The notes below the pieces were generated by a model. The model ran no database searches and was not told where the DNA came from. It saw only the letters and a program-made list of their open reading frames with translations. From Bradyrhizobium sp. ORS 278 (lineage in GTDB: Bacteria > Pseudomonadota > Alphaproteobacteria > Rhizobiales > Xanthobacteraceae), in assembly GCF_000026145.1 (NCBI RefSeq), contig NC_009445.1, positions 6,602,501-6,666,500 of the forward strand: a stretch of DNA of 64,000 nucleotides, given 5' to 3'. This document shows positions 26,244-34,820 of this stretch, piece after piece. Position 1 is the first letter of the stretch; every line of letters starts with the position of its first letter. The position numbers and the translations under genes are program-made.

Positions 26244-27776
26244 CTACTCATGCGGATCGATCTTGACTTGCCTGACATAGACTTCGACGTCCCGGATCGT
26301 CTCCGTCAGGCGATAATCCATCAGCAGCGCGTCGAGTTCGGGACTTTCATGCAGCCATTTTCTCCACGGACCTGTCATATTGTCGACGAGCACGATGTCG
26401 GGACGCACCCGTCGAAAGTCCTCGATCATCCATCTTCGTTCCCGCTGCGCGTAATCATCGACGATCGTAAGCGACTGCGAACTGAACATGCCGCTTTCGC
26501 GTGCATAGTCCTCATAGCTCGCAACCAGCAAGCTCTGCTGGCGAGAGGCCCAGATGCCGCCAACTCTTCGAGTGAGGGGGTGGGCGAGACCGCCATTGCC
26601 GGAGATGGCCAGCACTGTCGGGTGTTCGATTCCGATCCTGGCGATGGCCGGTTGCAGGAAGCTGGCATCGAGTGCGTGATTGAACCAGGAGACCGTCGGT
26701 ACAACGAGCGCCATCGCCAGGATGCCTCTCGCGAATCCCAAGGGCGAGACCAACGAGGCCGCAGCCGGCGAGCTCATGGCAAAGCCAAGACTCAGCCAGG
26801 CAAAGGCGAGCATCGGGTAAGAATGGTAGGGCCAGCCTTTACGCTGCAGGAGGTAGACGACGAAAAAGGCGACCGATGTCGTGATCAGCAGCAGAAGCAC
26901 GGGATCGAGCTCCCGGCCGCGCTTCCGGACGAGTGTCAAAGTCAGGATCAGGCCCCAGAGCGCAGGTGCCGGTTTCATCAGCATCAGGCTGAGCGGCAAT
27001 CCGATCGAATACACATCGCGGACCAGCGGCAGCATGTCCGTGATGTATTCGGGGAAGAGCAGTACGGTGCAGACGCCATAGATTGACACGACGGCAGCTG
27101 CCACGAGGTTCTCGGGTGACAGCAGCGTACGCGGGGATCTCAGGTAAGCTGCAACGAAACCCACGCCACCAGCAGCGACCAAAGCGAAGTGAGGCTTGAA
27201 GCACAGGGCCAAGCCAAGACCGGCACCGGCAACCCAGGTCGCCCATCGGGGCGGCAACTCACGATGGAGCCGCACGGCCAGGAGTGCGATGAACGGCATC
27301 AGCTCGATCACGGCGATATGCTCGCGCTGCCCGAAGGACTGCAGCGGCAACAAGGCGAGTGCCATGATCGCTGCGATCGCCAGCCCCCATGCCTGATAGC
27401 GGGATAGCTCGATCGACGGGCGCAGGATCAGTAGACTGGCAGCGAGCGAGGCCGCGATTGCGAAGAACACCAGACTGTCGAGAACGATCTCCGGCGAGAG
27501 ACCCAGCTGGCGAGCGATGAGGAGAGCAGGCACATAGACCAAAACCGCCATCGGCGGGTTGGTCTCCAGTATTTCCGAATAGAGGCGCTGACCGTCGAGC
27601 CAGCGTTCACCGGCGATCAGCAGCCAGCTCACATCGCTATTACCTGCCGTGAGATGGCGGAGGATGATGCCCGTGCCGAAAACGACGATGACCAATATCC
27701 AGCACGACATTTGTGGATATGCGACGGCCCGGAGCGTTCGAAGGCCCGCGTGTTCTTCAGCCAGGTGCAGGGTCAT
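26244..27776 (-). CDS. Polytopic membrane protein, glycosyltransferase-like
   Basis: The 510-residue protein has about ten to eleven hydrophobic helices. An acidic first loop (GNSDVSWLLIAGERWLDGQRLYSEILETNPPM) resembles the catalytic loop of GT-C mannosyl/arabinosyl transferases that use polyprenyl-phosphate donors. A soluble C-terminal domain of about 130 residues ends the protein. I cannot name the sugar or acceptor. The start ATG 27776 lies beside a 7-bp inverted repeat (27785-27802). Confidence 0.6.
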   Translation of the reverse strand: MTLHLAEEHAGLRTLRAVAYPQMSCWILVIVVFGTGIILRHLTAGNSDVSWLLIAGERWLDGQRLYSEILETNPPMAVLVYVPALLIARQLGLSPEIVLDSLVFFAIAASLAASLLILRPSIELSRYQAWGLAIAAIMALALLPLQSFGQREHIAVIELMPFIALLAVRLHRELPPRWATWVAGAGLGLALCFKPHFALVAAGGVGFVAAYLRSPRTLLSPENLVAAAVVSIYGVCTVLLFPEYITDMLPLVRDVYSIGLPLSLMLMKPAPALWGLILTLTLVRKRGRELDPVLLLLITTSVAFFVVYLLQRKGWPYHSYPMLAFAWLSLGFAMSSPAAASLVSPLGFARGILAMALVVPTVSWFNHALDASFLQPAIARIGIEHPTVLAISGNGGLAHPLTRRVGGIWASRQQSLLVASYEDYARESGMFSSQSLTIVDDYAQRERRWMIEDFRRVRPDIVLVDNMTGPWRKWLHESPELDALLMDYRLTETIRDVEVYVRQVKIDPHE

Positions 27777-28567
27777 TGATGCTATCCCGTAAATCTACGG
27801 GACCTTACCTGGACACCATTAACAGATTGCTTATGATGTCCGTGACAATCTCTGGTTTACGCGGGCAGCTGACGATCAGGTGCGGACGGCAACTGTAGGA
27901 GTTCGGGTTCTCGCTCCTTTTTGCTGATTGCGAGGCCGTCCAGCCGTAGAAAGCTGCACAACTCTCCGTCGAGTTTGGTACACTGTCAGATCTGCTAGAT
28001 ATGCCCCGATCACGCGCCTACGAGACAGCTTCAATTGGATCTGTGATGTTCAACGAACACACTCCCACCGCGTGATCATCCGTCGGTAGAAGAAAGTCGG
28101 ACAGCGGCTTCCTATTGCTGACAGCCAAGCCTGATTTCGCGCATCACAAACCCCGCGAATCGCAGTCTATCCGGCCTGTCCATCGTTTCGCCGATCGGCC
28201 GCCCTAATTCATCCGAATGCCACCGCTCTCTGGAATCGCGCCGCGCTCGCGCACCGAACACCTCAACAGCGATCGGTACAGACCAGCTTCCAAAAACTCT
28301 CGTTCGCGATTACGCGTCAGATTACCCAGCGAAGACCGCGGCATACGATGAGATGGCGTTCCGAGAACGACGTCGAACGTCAGTGGACACCACGCTTCAA
28401 CAAGTCGAGCCGAAACCCTCGACGCCGCCCGCGTTATATTTGCTTAAGCATCATCTCACGGTATCTATGTATTTCGCTCGCCGAGGTTGATTTTCGAACG
28501 CTGAACGCCGTAACAAGGCACCGACAGAAACCAGTAGAAATACGTGGAAATGCGAGAGCGGACGACC
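27777..28567. other. Intergenic region, no gene seen
   Basis: About 790 bases between divergent genes hold no convincing frame. The palindrome TCCCGTA-aatc-TACGGGA (27785-27802) is the only clear structure. Seventeen bases of it recur, inverted, inside the rep gene at 36330-36346. Confidence 0.5.
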
Positions 28568-29656
28568 ATGTCGGAAACCGCCAAAGGTGGACTGTTGCCC
28601 GATTTCGGAAGCTTCTGGCTGGTCTTGGCCAGGGCCATCCCGGTCAAGCCTCAGAACAGCAGCGAGACTGCAGCGGCATGGAGCGTTTTTCGTCTCAACT
28701 GGTTGGTCCTGGCCGGCCTATGGATGACTTTTGGGCTCTGCTTGCTGCTGACGGATTTCCGCGTTCGATCGCAGGGTTACATTGCGCTTCTGTGCGTGAC
28801 GCTCGTATATGGTTGCATCGGATACGCGAAGGCACACTCAGGCGCCCGCGCCAAGCCCTGGCTCTTCTCGTTCCTCACTGGGCTGGCTCAGACAGTCCTC
28901 GCATTCAGCGTGCTCGCCTCGTTGTCTTACATCGTCACCGCGGCCGGCCTGCCGCTGCAGGACGCAAATCTGCTCGCGATTGACCAGTCACTCGGTTTCG
29001 ACTTCCGCCACTACCTGTCCTTTGTCAACGATCGCCCCTGGTTGATCACGGTTCTCGGCTTCGGCTATCGATCGATCGCATGGTCGATCGTGGTCATCGT
29101 TGTGGCACTCCCTTTGTTGGGCCACTGTCGCAGAATTGCCGAATTCAATCTTGCAATCAGCCTCACAGCCGCGCTGACCTGCTGTATGACGCTGATCGTT
29201 CCAGCAGTCGGCGTCTATTACGCGTTGGGACTGACCCCTTCCGACTACCCCAATCTTCTTCCACAGGCCTATTACGATACCGCGCGCGACATGCCTCTTG
29301 TTCGCGATGGGACGTTGCGTCTGCTCGACATCAGCCAACTTGTGGGTATCGTCACCTTTCCAAGCTTTCACGCGGCAGCCGTCGTCCTATACGGATGGGC
29401 ACTATGGCCACTGCGCTGGCTTCGCCCTTTCAATGTCATACTCAACGGGACCATGTTACTTTCGACGCCGGTCGGCGGCGGGCATTTCCTCATAGACATC
29501 ATCGCAGGTATTGTAATCGCGCTCGTGTCAATTCTCGTCGCCCGCTTCGTCGCACAACGTGCGGATACACTCAAAGCGTTGGATCAGCGCCCCGCCGAAG
29601 GGTGCAGTGCGTTTCTGAAGACACTGCGCGGCTTTCACCAGCATCAGCGAGCTTGA
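28568..29656 (+). CDS. PAP2-superfamily membrane phosphatase
   Basis: The 362-residue membrane protein has about seven hydrophobic helices. Two PAP2 motifs are visible: FPSFHAAAVVLYGWAL (PSxHA) and STPVGGGHFLIDIIAG (the GxHxxxD acid-base and metal region). The layout resembles the PAP2_3 group related to inositol-phosphorylceramide synthases. It may dephosphorylate lipid phosphates or transfer phospho-headgroups at the inner membrane. ATG 28568 is preferred over GTG 28544 and ATG 28550; none has a strong ribosome site. It is the last clearly chromosomal gene before the mobile region. Confidence 0.8.
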   Translation: MSETAKGGLLPDFGSFWLVLARAIPVKPQNSSETAAAWSVFRLNWLVLAGLWMTFGLCLLLTDFRVRSQGYIALLCVTLVYGCIGYAKAHSGARAKPWLFSFLTGLAQTVLAFSVLASLSYIVTAAGLPLQDANLLAIDQSLGFDFRHYLSFVNDRPWLITVLGFGYRSIAWSIVVIVVALPLLGHCRRIAEFNLAISLTAALTCCMTLIVPAVGVYYALGLTPSDYPNLLPQAYYDTARDMPLVRDGTLRLLDISQLVGIVTFPSFHAAAVVLYGWALWPLRWLRPFNVILNGTMLLSTPVGGGHFLIDIIAGIVIALVSILVARFVAQRADTLKALDQRPAEGCSAFLKTLRGFHQHQRA

Positions 29657-30060
29657 CGCGCAGCCCGGAGCTATCGGAGATGCGTGCTCCCGTATGCCAG
29701 TCTCATCTCGATGAGTTGGTCGAGACTGGTCGGCCTGCAGGCGCGACGGCGACAAGGCCTAAGTCCTCGTCGATCGGGCGACCGCGTCGATCAACCTGGC
29801 GAGACGTTAGCGTTGCGTGAATGTCAATGCTCCCGCTGATACGCATGGCAAGCGGCCGAGGGCTTCGCAACTTTCCGCGAAGAAGGTCGTCTATCTCACA
29901 GACGCTTTGAACCGTCCGGATGACTGAGCAGAAGCCACATGTTCTCCCGTAGCTGATCGATCGTCTCGTGCTCCGCCGAGGAGCAAGCGACGGCTGATCG
30001 ATGCCTCGGGGAACTCGGCATCCCCTTCCAGTGCACAGCGGCTCGAAAGGACAAGGGGGC
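29657..30060. other. Gene-poor stretch at the probable element boundary
   Basis: No supported gene is present apart from the tail of a doubtful small minus-strand frame. The change from chromosomal to plasmid-like content falls here or shortly after. I did not find a tRNA gene or a second copy of any att-like core in the window. Confidence 0.4.
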
Positions 30061-30171
30061 AAGAACCAAAACTCCCACAGCCGAGGCGGCTGCGGGAGTG
30101 TCGGTCTCAGTGGTTGCGGGGACCCGCAACAGCCACTCCCAGAGACTGCCGCCGCTGGTGATTTCGGTCAT
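29896..30171 (-). CDS. Doubtful small ORF containing two hairpins
   Basis: A 91-codon frame begins MTEITSGGSLWEWLLR. It lacks a ribosome site and contains, within its first 35 codons, two hairpins: GTTGCGGG-ga-CCCGCAAC (30113-30130) and the terminator at 30071-30099. It may be a leader peptide or only the 3' untranslated region of the operon upstream of it. Confidence 0.25.
   Translation of the reverse strand: MTEITSGGSLWEWLLRVPATTETDTPAAASAVGVLVLAPLSFRAAVHWKGMPSSPRHRSAVACSSAEHETIDQLRENMWLLLSHPDGSKRL
30061..30099 (-). terminator. Terminator of the minus-strand pair near the element edge
   Basis: A 13-bp stem (30071-30083 with 30087-30099, one G-T pair) with a 3-base loop is followed on the minus strand by TTTTGGTTCTT. 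It would end transcription from the genes at 31265-30276. Confidence 0.65.
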
Positions 30172-30275
30172 GTCTAAGTAGCCATGGCATCGCGCAGCCT
30201 AGTTTGACCGGAATGTAGGTGATTTGCGTCGGCGGTCGACGCTCCAGTGAAAAAGTGCGCTATTCACTTCTAATT

Positions 30276-30800
30276 CTATCTGCTTCTGTCGCGTACCTTT
30301 TCGGATACCCGCTCTGGGGTCGCTTCTAGGTCTTCGCGTAGCCAATCCAAATCGTCGTCTCTGACGCGATCGCCAAATTTAGGGGTCTTGGCTGGCTCAG
30401 CTTCACGAGTGCCAGGCTTTTGGGAAAGCCAATCGAGTTCGCTGGTACGGTTCAGCTGCGGTTGGCTACGAGTTCTGACTTCCTCTGGTACGCGAGCGGC
30501 GCTTATCGCTTCCTTCTCATCGTGCCAACGGCCAGACTTCTCCACCTCAACCTCCGGCTCCTGGTCGACCTGGCGGGCGCGCAGGTCCTCCAGGCGCACG
30601 GCTACCCGTCCCATTTCGTACGAGATATCGACCCGCTCATCTTGGAGGTCACCAATGTATTCAAGGAGCCGGCGCCGCTCGGGATCATTCTTCAAGAGAG
30701 CCATTTCTGCTGCGGCGATATCGCCTTTCAGCCGCGAGTCTGAGGCTGATAGCTGCTGCAGCCGCTCTTCAAGTGCCTTGACTTGCTGATCCAGCGTCAT
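30276..30800 (-). CDS. Coiled-coil protein of unknown function
   Basis: The 174-residue protein is predicted coiled coil over residues 1 to about 90 (LDQQVKALEERLQQLSASDSRLKGDIAAAEM and on), followed by an Arg/Glu-rich disordered tail containing two copies of DWL in acidic contexts (SELDWLSQKPG and DDDLDWLREDLE). No enzyme motif is seen. ATG 30800 has GGAG six bases upstream, so the TTG at 30812 is not used. It follows the next gene by 21 bases on the minus strand and ends before a terminator. The DWL repeats could be docking motifs. Confidence 0.6.
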   Translation of the reverse strand: MTLDQQVKALEERLQQLSASDSRLKGDIAAAEMALLKNDPERRRLLEYIGDLQDERVDISYEMGRVAVRLEDLRARQVDQEPEVEVEKSGRWHDEKEAISAARVPEEVRTRSQPQLNRTSELDWLSQKPGTREAEPAKTPKFGDRVRDDDLDWLREDLEATPERVSEKVRDRSR

Positions 30801-30821
30801 TTGTAGCTCCAATGAGCGGGG

Positions 30822-31265
30822 CTAGTTCTTGTGGTGATAGGTGGGCTGATAGCTCTCTTGGTTCAACAATTCGGCGTAGAGCGTGGCCCTCAGGCGCTCA
30901 CCGGTGAAAAGCAGTCTCCGATACCCCTCATATGCCTTGACGGTACCAGAACGGACATCGGCTGGCATATCGGAGTACCTGTCCATATTCTCGAAGCGTC
31001 GCTTCCATTTTTCGTACAGCGCACGACGACGGGGCATGTCGGCCTCAATCTCTTTGATTTCGGCCATCAATTCGTCAATGCCCGCCGCGTCCAGTTGTTG
31101 GACTTTGAAAACCGGACCGAGCAAGACCTTGGTCATACAGCTAGTCTGGTGCGGGAATGCTACAACCGCAAGTGTGTAGTCCAAGATTTTTGCGTGGCTC
31201 ATACCTTCAAAGCGATTGTTTTCGAACGATTCCACCTCTAGTTTATTGGCTTTCAGCGGGGGCAT
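30822..31265 (-). CDS. Unknown protein divergent from the coupling-protein gene
   Basis: The 147-residue protein has no known motif that I recognise. It starts MPPLKANKLEVESF and is mostly helical in its second half (GIDELMAEIKEIEADMPRRRALYEKWKRRFENMDRY). The start at 31265 leaves only three bases to the ATG of the divergent TraG-like gene at 31269; an internal ATG at 31202 is possible. Neither has a good ribosome site. Its position suggests an accessory role in DNA transfer. Confidence 0.5.
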   Translation of the reverse strand: MPPLKANKLEVESFENNRFEGMSHAKILDYTLAVVAFPHQTSCMTKVLLGPVFKVQQLDAAGIDELMAEIKEIEADMPRRRALYEKWKRRFENMDRYSDMPADVRSGTVKAYEGYRRLLFTGERLRATLYAELLNQESYQPTYHHKN

Positions 31266-31268
31266 TTC

Positions 31269-32885
31269 ATGAGTAGTTTCGATCCCTTCGGGGACATGAA
31301 GCGAGCGTGGAGCGTCTTTTCGAGCACGCAAAAAGCGGTCAACAAGGCCATCAACGCTCATCATCAGCGTCAACAGCGTAGGGAAGCGGAAGAGCATCAT
31401 CGACGGCAGCGCGAAGAGCAGGAAGAACTGCTGCGCAATCCACCACCGTTACACGGATCCGCAGCTTGGGCCTCACCGAGTGAGCTTACGAAGTTCCTGA
31501 AAGGACGAGAGGCATTCGACAATCCATCATCGATCTTGCTGGGTGCTATGAAGGACGAGACTGGCGTGGTGCGTTTCGTACACTGGGACGACGCAGGCCA
31601 TCTCCTCACGGTCGCGCCTACCCGCTCGGGTAAAGCGGTAACGACGCTCATTCCAAACCTGCTGCGATACAAGGGCAGCGTCGTTGTCATAGACCCCAAG
31701 TCGGAGCTCTACGAGCAGACATCCGCATGGCGGGCGGCGAACGTCGGACCGGTTTACCGGATCGCTCCGTTCGACAGGGGCGACAATCCGAAAACAGCCA
31801 ATTTCCCGCAGCATGGTTTCAATCCGCTGACCCGTATCCGGACACAAGCGGACGCGAGAGCGCTGGCGCAACTGATGTTCCCACGCGATGCGAACGCAGC
31901 GGAGTTCTTTATTGAGGACGCAGTGGCCTTCCTGACTGCACTCATCATGTACGTGCTGGACGAAGCGCCACCTGAACGCCGCACGCTTGCGGCAGTAATC
32001 CAGGCCTGCAACCTGCCGATCGGTCAATTCAAGCATCTGGCCGAGCGCATGGCCAATTCCAAGCGCAGCAGCATTGCCGCCGCTGCAACCAATGTGCTTG
32101 GCAAGTCCGAGGATCGGGGGCTGCCGAACATCCGCGATACGCTGCATAGCAAGCTTTCGCTGTGGGATGACGAAGAGCTTCTTGCCTGCCTGAAATTGCA
32201 CGACTTCAATTTTGAGGACCTGAAGGACAGTCCAGCGACGGTTTACCTGGATGTACCGTTTGACCTCATTGGTCCCTACTCACCATGGTTGCGCGTCGTC
32301 CTCAAGTCGGCGCTGGATGCCATGCTCCGCAACACGCGGACCCCAGACATTCCAGTGCTGTTCGCGCTCGACGAATTTCTGCAGCTCGGGCCTTTTCCAG
32401 AATTCCGGGACGCAATCCGTACCCACGCAGGGGCAGGCGTACGGCTCTGGTTCTTCCTGCAGGACGTTGCCTCGCTTGAGGAACACTACCCAAGGAATAG
32501 CTGGCGGCCGTTCTTGAACACCTCGATCAAGCAATTCTTCGGCATCGACGACCCGTTTACGGCTGAACTCGTCGGGAAATATCTTGGCACCACGACAGTA
32601 GCCTACCGATCGACCAATGCCGGCAACAATACCTCTGCCGGTCGCGGCAGCTACTTTGAAAACGATGGCAACACGAGCTACTCTTCAGGCGAGTCCGTGC
32701 AATTTGTCGGGCGCCCTTTGCTGACGCCGGACGAAGTCATGGCGCTGCTGTCTGACTGGAGCGGGAAGGGTGAGCGCATCGGGATTGTCCATGCGCGTGG
32801 GCCTCGCCCGTTCAAGGTTCATCTCACCGCATTCGATAAGAGCGAGACATGCCGGGCACGAACCGGGGCATTCCTCAATAAATAG
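31269..32885 (+). CDS. VirD4/TraG-type coupling ATPase lacking membrane helices
   Basis: The 538-residue protein has the coupling-protein Walker A region (VAPTRSGKAVTTLIPNLL, about 115-132) with VVVIDPKSELYEQTSAWR just after, and Walker B in VLFALDEFLQLG near 350. A C-terminal FNTSIKQFFGIDD-like arginine-finger region completes the fold. Such proteins bring the relaxosome to the secretion channel. Unlike VirD4 it begins with a charged, coiled-coil-like stretch (residues 15-55) and has no transmembrane segments, so it must be held by a partner. The start has AGCGGGGG ahead. An M48 protease follows after nine bases. Confidence 0.88.
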   Translation: MSSFDPFGDMKRAWSVFSSTQKAVNKAINAHHQRQQRREAEEHHRRQREEQEELLRNPPPLHGSAAWASPSELTKFLKGREAFDNPSSILLGAMKDETGVVRFVHWDDAGHLLTVAPTRSGKAVTTLIPNLLRYKGSVVVIDPKSELYEQTSAWRAANVGPVYRIAPFDRGDNPKTANFPQHGFNPLTRIRTQADARALAQLMFPRDANAAEFFIEDAVAFLTALIMYVLDEAPPERRTLAAVIQACNLPIGQFKHLAERMANSKRSSIAAAATNVLGKSEDRGLPNIRDTLHSKLSLWDDEELLACLKLHDFNFEDLKDSPATVYLDVPFDLIGPYSPWLRVVLKSALDAMLRNTRTPDIPVLFALDEFLQLGPFPEFRDAIRTHAGAGVRLWFFLQDVASLEEHYPRNSWRPFLNTSIKQFFGIDDPFTAELVGKYLGTTTVAYRSTNAGNNTSAGRGSYFENDGNTSYSSGESVQFVGRPLLTPDEVMALLSDWSGKGERIGIVHARGPRPFKVHLTAFDKSETCRARTGAFLNK

Positions 32886-32894
32886 GATCGAACC

Positions 32895-34172
32895 ATGCGT
32901 TTCGAATATTTTTTTCCCAATGATTGGGCGACGTTGGCCAAGCGCTATCTCGTGGTCAGCGCCATCCGTTACATTTGGATTTTGTCTTTCTCGTTTGATT
33001 TTTGGGCATCTGCTAGCGTCTTGTACCCCAACCCTCAAGTTCTGGTCGTGCTGCAGCGAATAAGCGTCAATCCCTTACTCTTGATCGATGGCAGGTTCTT
33101 GCCGGCGCTGTTCAACTTGGTGCTGGCATTGATGCAGGCCGGCATTGCTGCCGGAGCAATACGACTGATCGTAAGAATGTTTACCGGCCAAGGCGAGAAC
33201 GCCAGCGGGGCTTCTGTGGCTGAGGTCGATGGTCGCAAGCTACGGCGGCCGTGGTGGCTAACCCCGATCGCGATGACATTCTCACTTATCATCTCGGCTT
33301 ACATACTCGTCTGGGTCGCACTGCTGGTCTTCCAGGGCCCTAAAATGCAAACGCCCCGTTTGGGTTATGCGTTCTACAGTGCAGGATCCATCCCCCTCTA
33401 TATCGGGCTCGCACTTGGCTTTCTCGGGCTATTGTGGGGAAGCCGGTTCAATGCTTCCGCACGCGCCATGGTCGGGAAGACGGCTGGCGTCCAACACCTG
33501 GCAAATGACCACTGGTTGACGCAGCGCGTCCACGCGTTGGCGGCCAAGCTCGACCTGCCGCCTCCAACCGTGGGCGTGATGAACGCAGTGAACGCCTACG
33601 CGGCTGGCTCGAAGCCAGAAGACGCAGCGGTGGTCCTTGGCGTTCCCCTCGTGAAGAAACTATCACCTGAAGAGCTGGACGCCGTCATCGGGCATGAACT
33701 CGGCCACATTGCATCCGGCGACATGCGCCGGATGCAGTTTGCGGAAGGCTATCAACGTATGTTTGGTACCATCCTGGGCATGATTGGAACAATCGGGGTA
33801 TCCATTGCGGCGCGCCAGAATGCGAGGGCAGCACCGCTCGTGCACCTGTTCAGCAACCTCGCGAGGTTCACCTTCGCGATAGGTTCAGAGGTGATGGTCA
33901 AGGGACTATCTCGGTCCCGCGAGTACTATGCAGACGCGATAGGCGCTTCGGTCTCGTCACCCGAGGCGATGATCAGCGCCTTGCGCAGGCTCAGCAAGAT
34001 CGAGGATGTGCCGACGGCGGTCGAGAACGAGTACGCCTACATGATGTTCAGGAACGGCCTGAAATTCTCCAGCCTGTTCTCGACCCATCCTACGATGGAC
34101 AGGCGGTGTGCGGCACTGGAGGCCGGAACACACTTGAGGGCAATGCCACTCAAGAAACTGCCTACAGGCTAA
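32895..34172 (+). CDS. M48-family membrane metalloprotease (HtpX-like)
   Basis: The 425-residue protein has three to four hydrophobic segments in the first 185 residues, then an M48 peptidase domain with the zinc site HEXXH (VIGHELGHIASGD) and the downstream glutamate region SREYYADAIGA. Such peptidases clip membrane or misfolded proteins. It follows the coupling ATPase in one transcript. A role in processing transfer-channel components is possible, as is stress tolerance. The sequence ends cleanly; the 320 bases after it carry no gene. Confidence 0.85.
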   Translation: MRFEYFFPNDWATLAKRYLVVSAIRYIWILSFSFDFWASASVLYPNPQVLVVLQRISVNPLLLIDGRFLPALFNLVLALMQAGIAAGAIRLIVRMFTGQGENASGASVAEVDGRKLRRPWWLTPIAMTFSLIISAYILVWVALLVFQGPKMQTPRLGYAFYSAGSIPLYIGLALGFLGLLWGSRFNASARAMVGKTAGVQHLANDHWLTQRVHALAAKLDLPPPTVGVMNAVNAYAAGSKPEDAAVVLGVPLVKKLSPEELDAVIGHELGHIASGDMRRMQFAEGYQRMFGTILGMIGTIGVSIAARQNARAAPLVHLFSNLARFTFAIGSEVMVKGLSRSREYYADAIGASVSSPEAMISALRRLSKIEDVPTAVENEYAYMMFRNGLKFSSLFSTHPTMDRRCAALEAGTHLRAMPLKKLPTG

Positions 34173-34455
34173 AGGTCGCACCCCGCGCCCAGGACGTTCT
34201 GGATGCCGATGCTGCGCGTCAAGCAGGTTGTCGACTAACGGCGGGCCGCCATGTTCCGCTCGCCGCGGAGCTCGGGGCGGGTATACCATTCGGGGCTAGA
34301 ACCACGGCCGTTAAGCCGAAGTGCCGGCGAATTCCGGTTTGTCGCGCCAGATTCGAATCGGTACCGCCGACGTCGGTCGACTTGTAAAACACGTTTGTTG
34401 GCCCATACTGGCATCATCACGCATCCCGTTTCCTCCTCTGAGGTACGGCCCCCGT

Positions 34456-34481
34456 TCACGCCTTCCGGCGTGACGGAAGGC
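34456..34481 (+). promoter_or_regulatory. Leader hairpin, copy 1
   Basis: Two overlapping, mutually exclusive stems occur: TCACGCC/GGCGTGA (34456-34473) and GCCTTCC/GGAAGGC (34460-34481). A covarying copy lies at 40744-40770 ahead of the ankyrin gene. The rest of the gap 34173-34493 shows nothing else. Confidence 0.5.
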
Positions 34482-34493
34482 ACAATCAGAGAG

Positions 34494-34787
34494 ATGACCA
34501 TGGGAGAACTGTCGTCGTATCTGGCGATTGCCGGACTTGCTCATCGCCAGGCAGCCGAACTCAAGCAGGCCGTTGCCGACGGTGCGCAACACTTTCCGAA
34601 CGGAGAGCAGACTTTCCTTGCCAGCGAGATCGCGTGCTGCGAGGCGGTCATCGCTTCGGTCCGTGCGGTGTTCGCACAGCACTTCAGGGTTCTGGAGTTC
34701 TCTGCCGATGGAAAGGCGGCAGCTCGTATCCCGCCTGCTCTGCGGGATCTGATGAGCGAGGAGGAACCTACCATCGTCGAAACATGA
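34494..34787 (+). CDS. Small soluble protein of unknown function
   Basis: The 97-residue protein begins MTMGELSSYL and is predicted to be helical (AIAGLAHRQAAELKQAVADGAQHF). It has no recognisable motif. ATG 34494 and ATG 34500 are both possible; an earlier ATG at 34251 would run through the leader hairpin. A hairpin terminator follows. It looks like element cargo. Confidence 0.55.
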   Translation: MTMGELSSYLAIAGLAHRQAAELKQAVADGAQHFPNGEQTFLASEIACCEAVIASVRAVFAQHFRVLEFSADGKAAARIPPALRDLMSEEEPTIVET

Positions 34788-34791
34788 CGGA

Positions 34792-34810
34792 TGCCCCGCT
34801 TTGCGGGGCA
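34792..34810 (+). terminator. Hairpin after the small cargo gene
   Basis: TGCCCCGC-ttt-GCGGGGCA forms an 8-bp stem five bases after the stop, followed by CTCGTCGTTT. The T-run is poor. Confidence 0.5.
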
Positions 34811-34820
34811 CTCGTCGTTT

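Noticed and set aside
30111..30122. tRNA 3' end as attachment site
   Set aside because: Only 12 bases match and no tRNA body is present on either strand.
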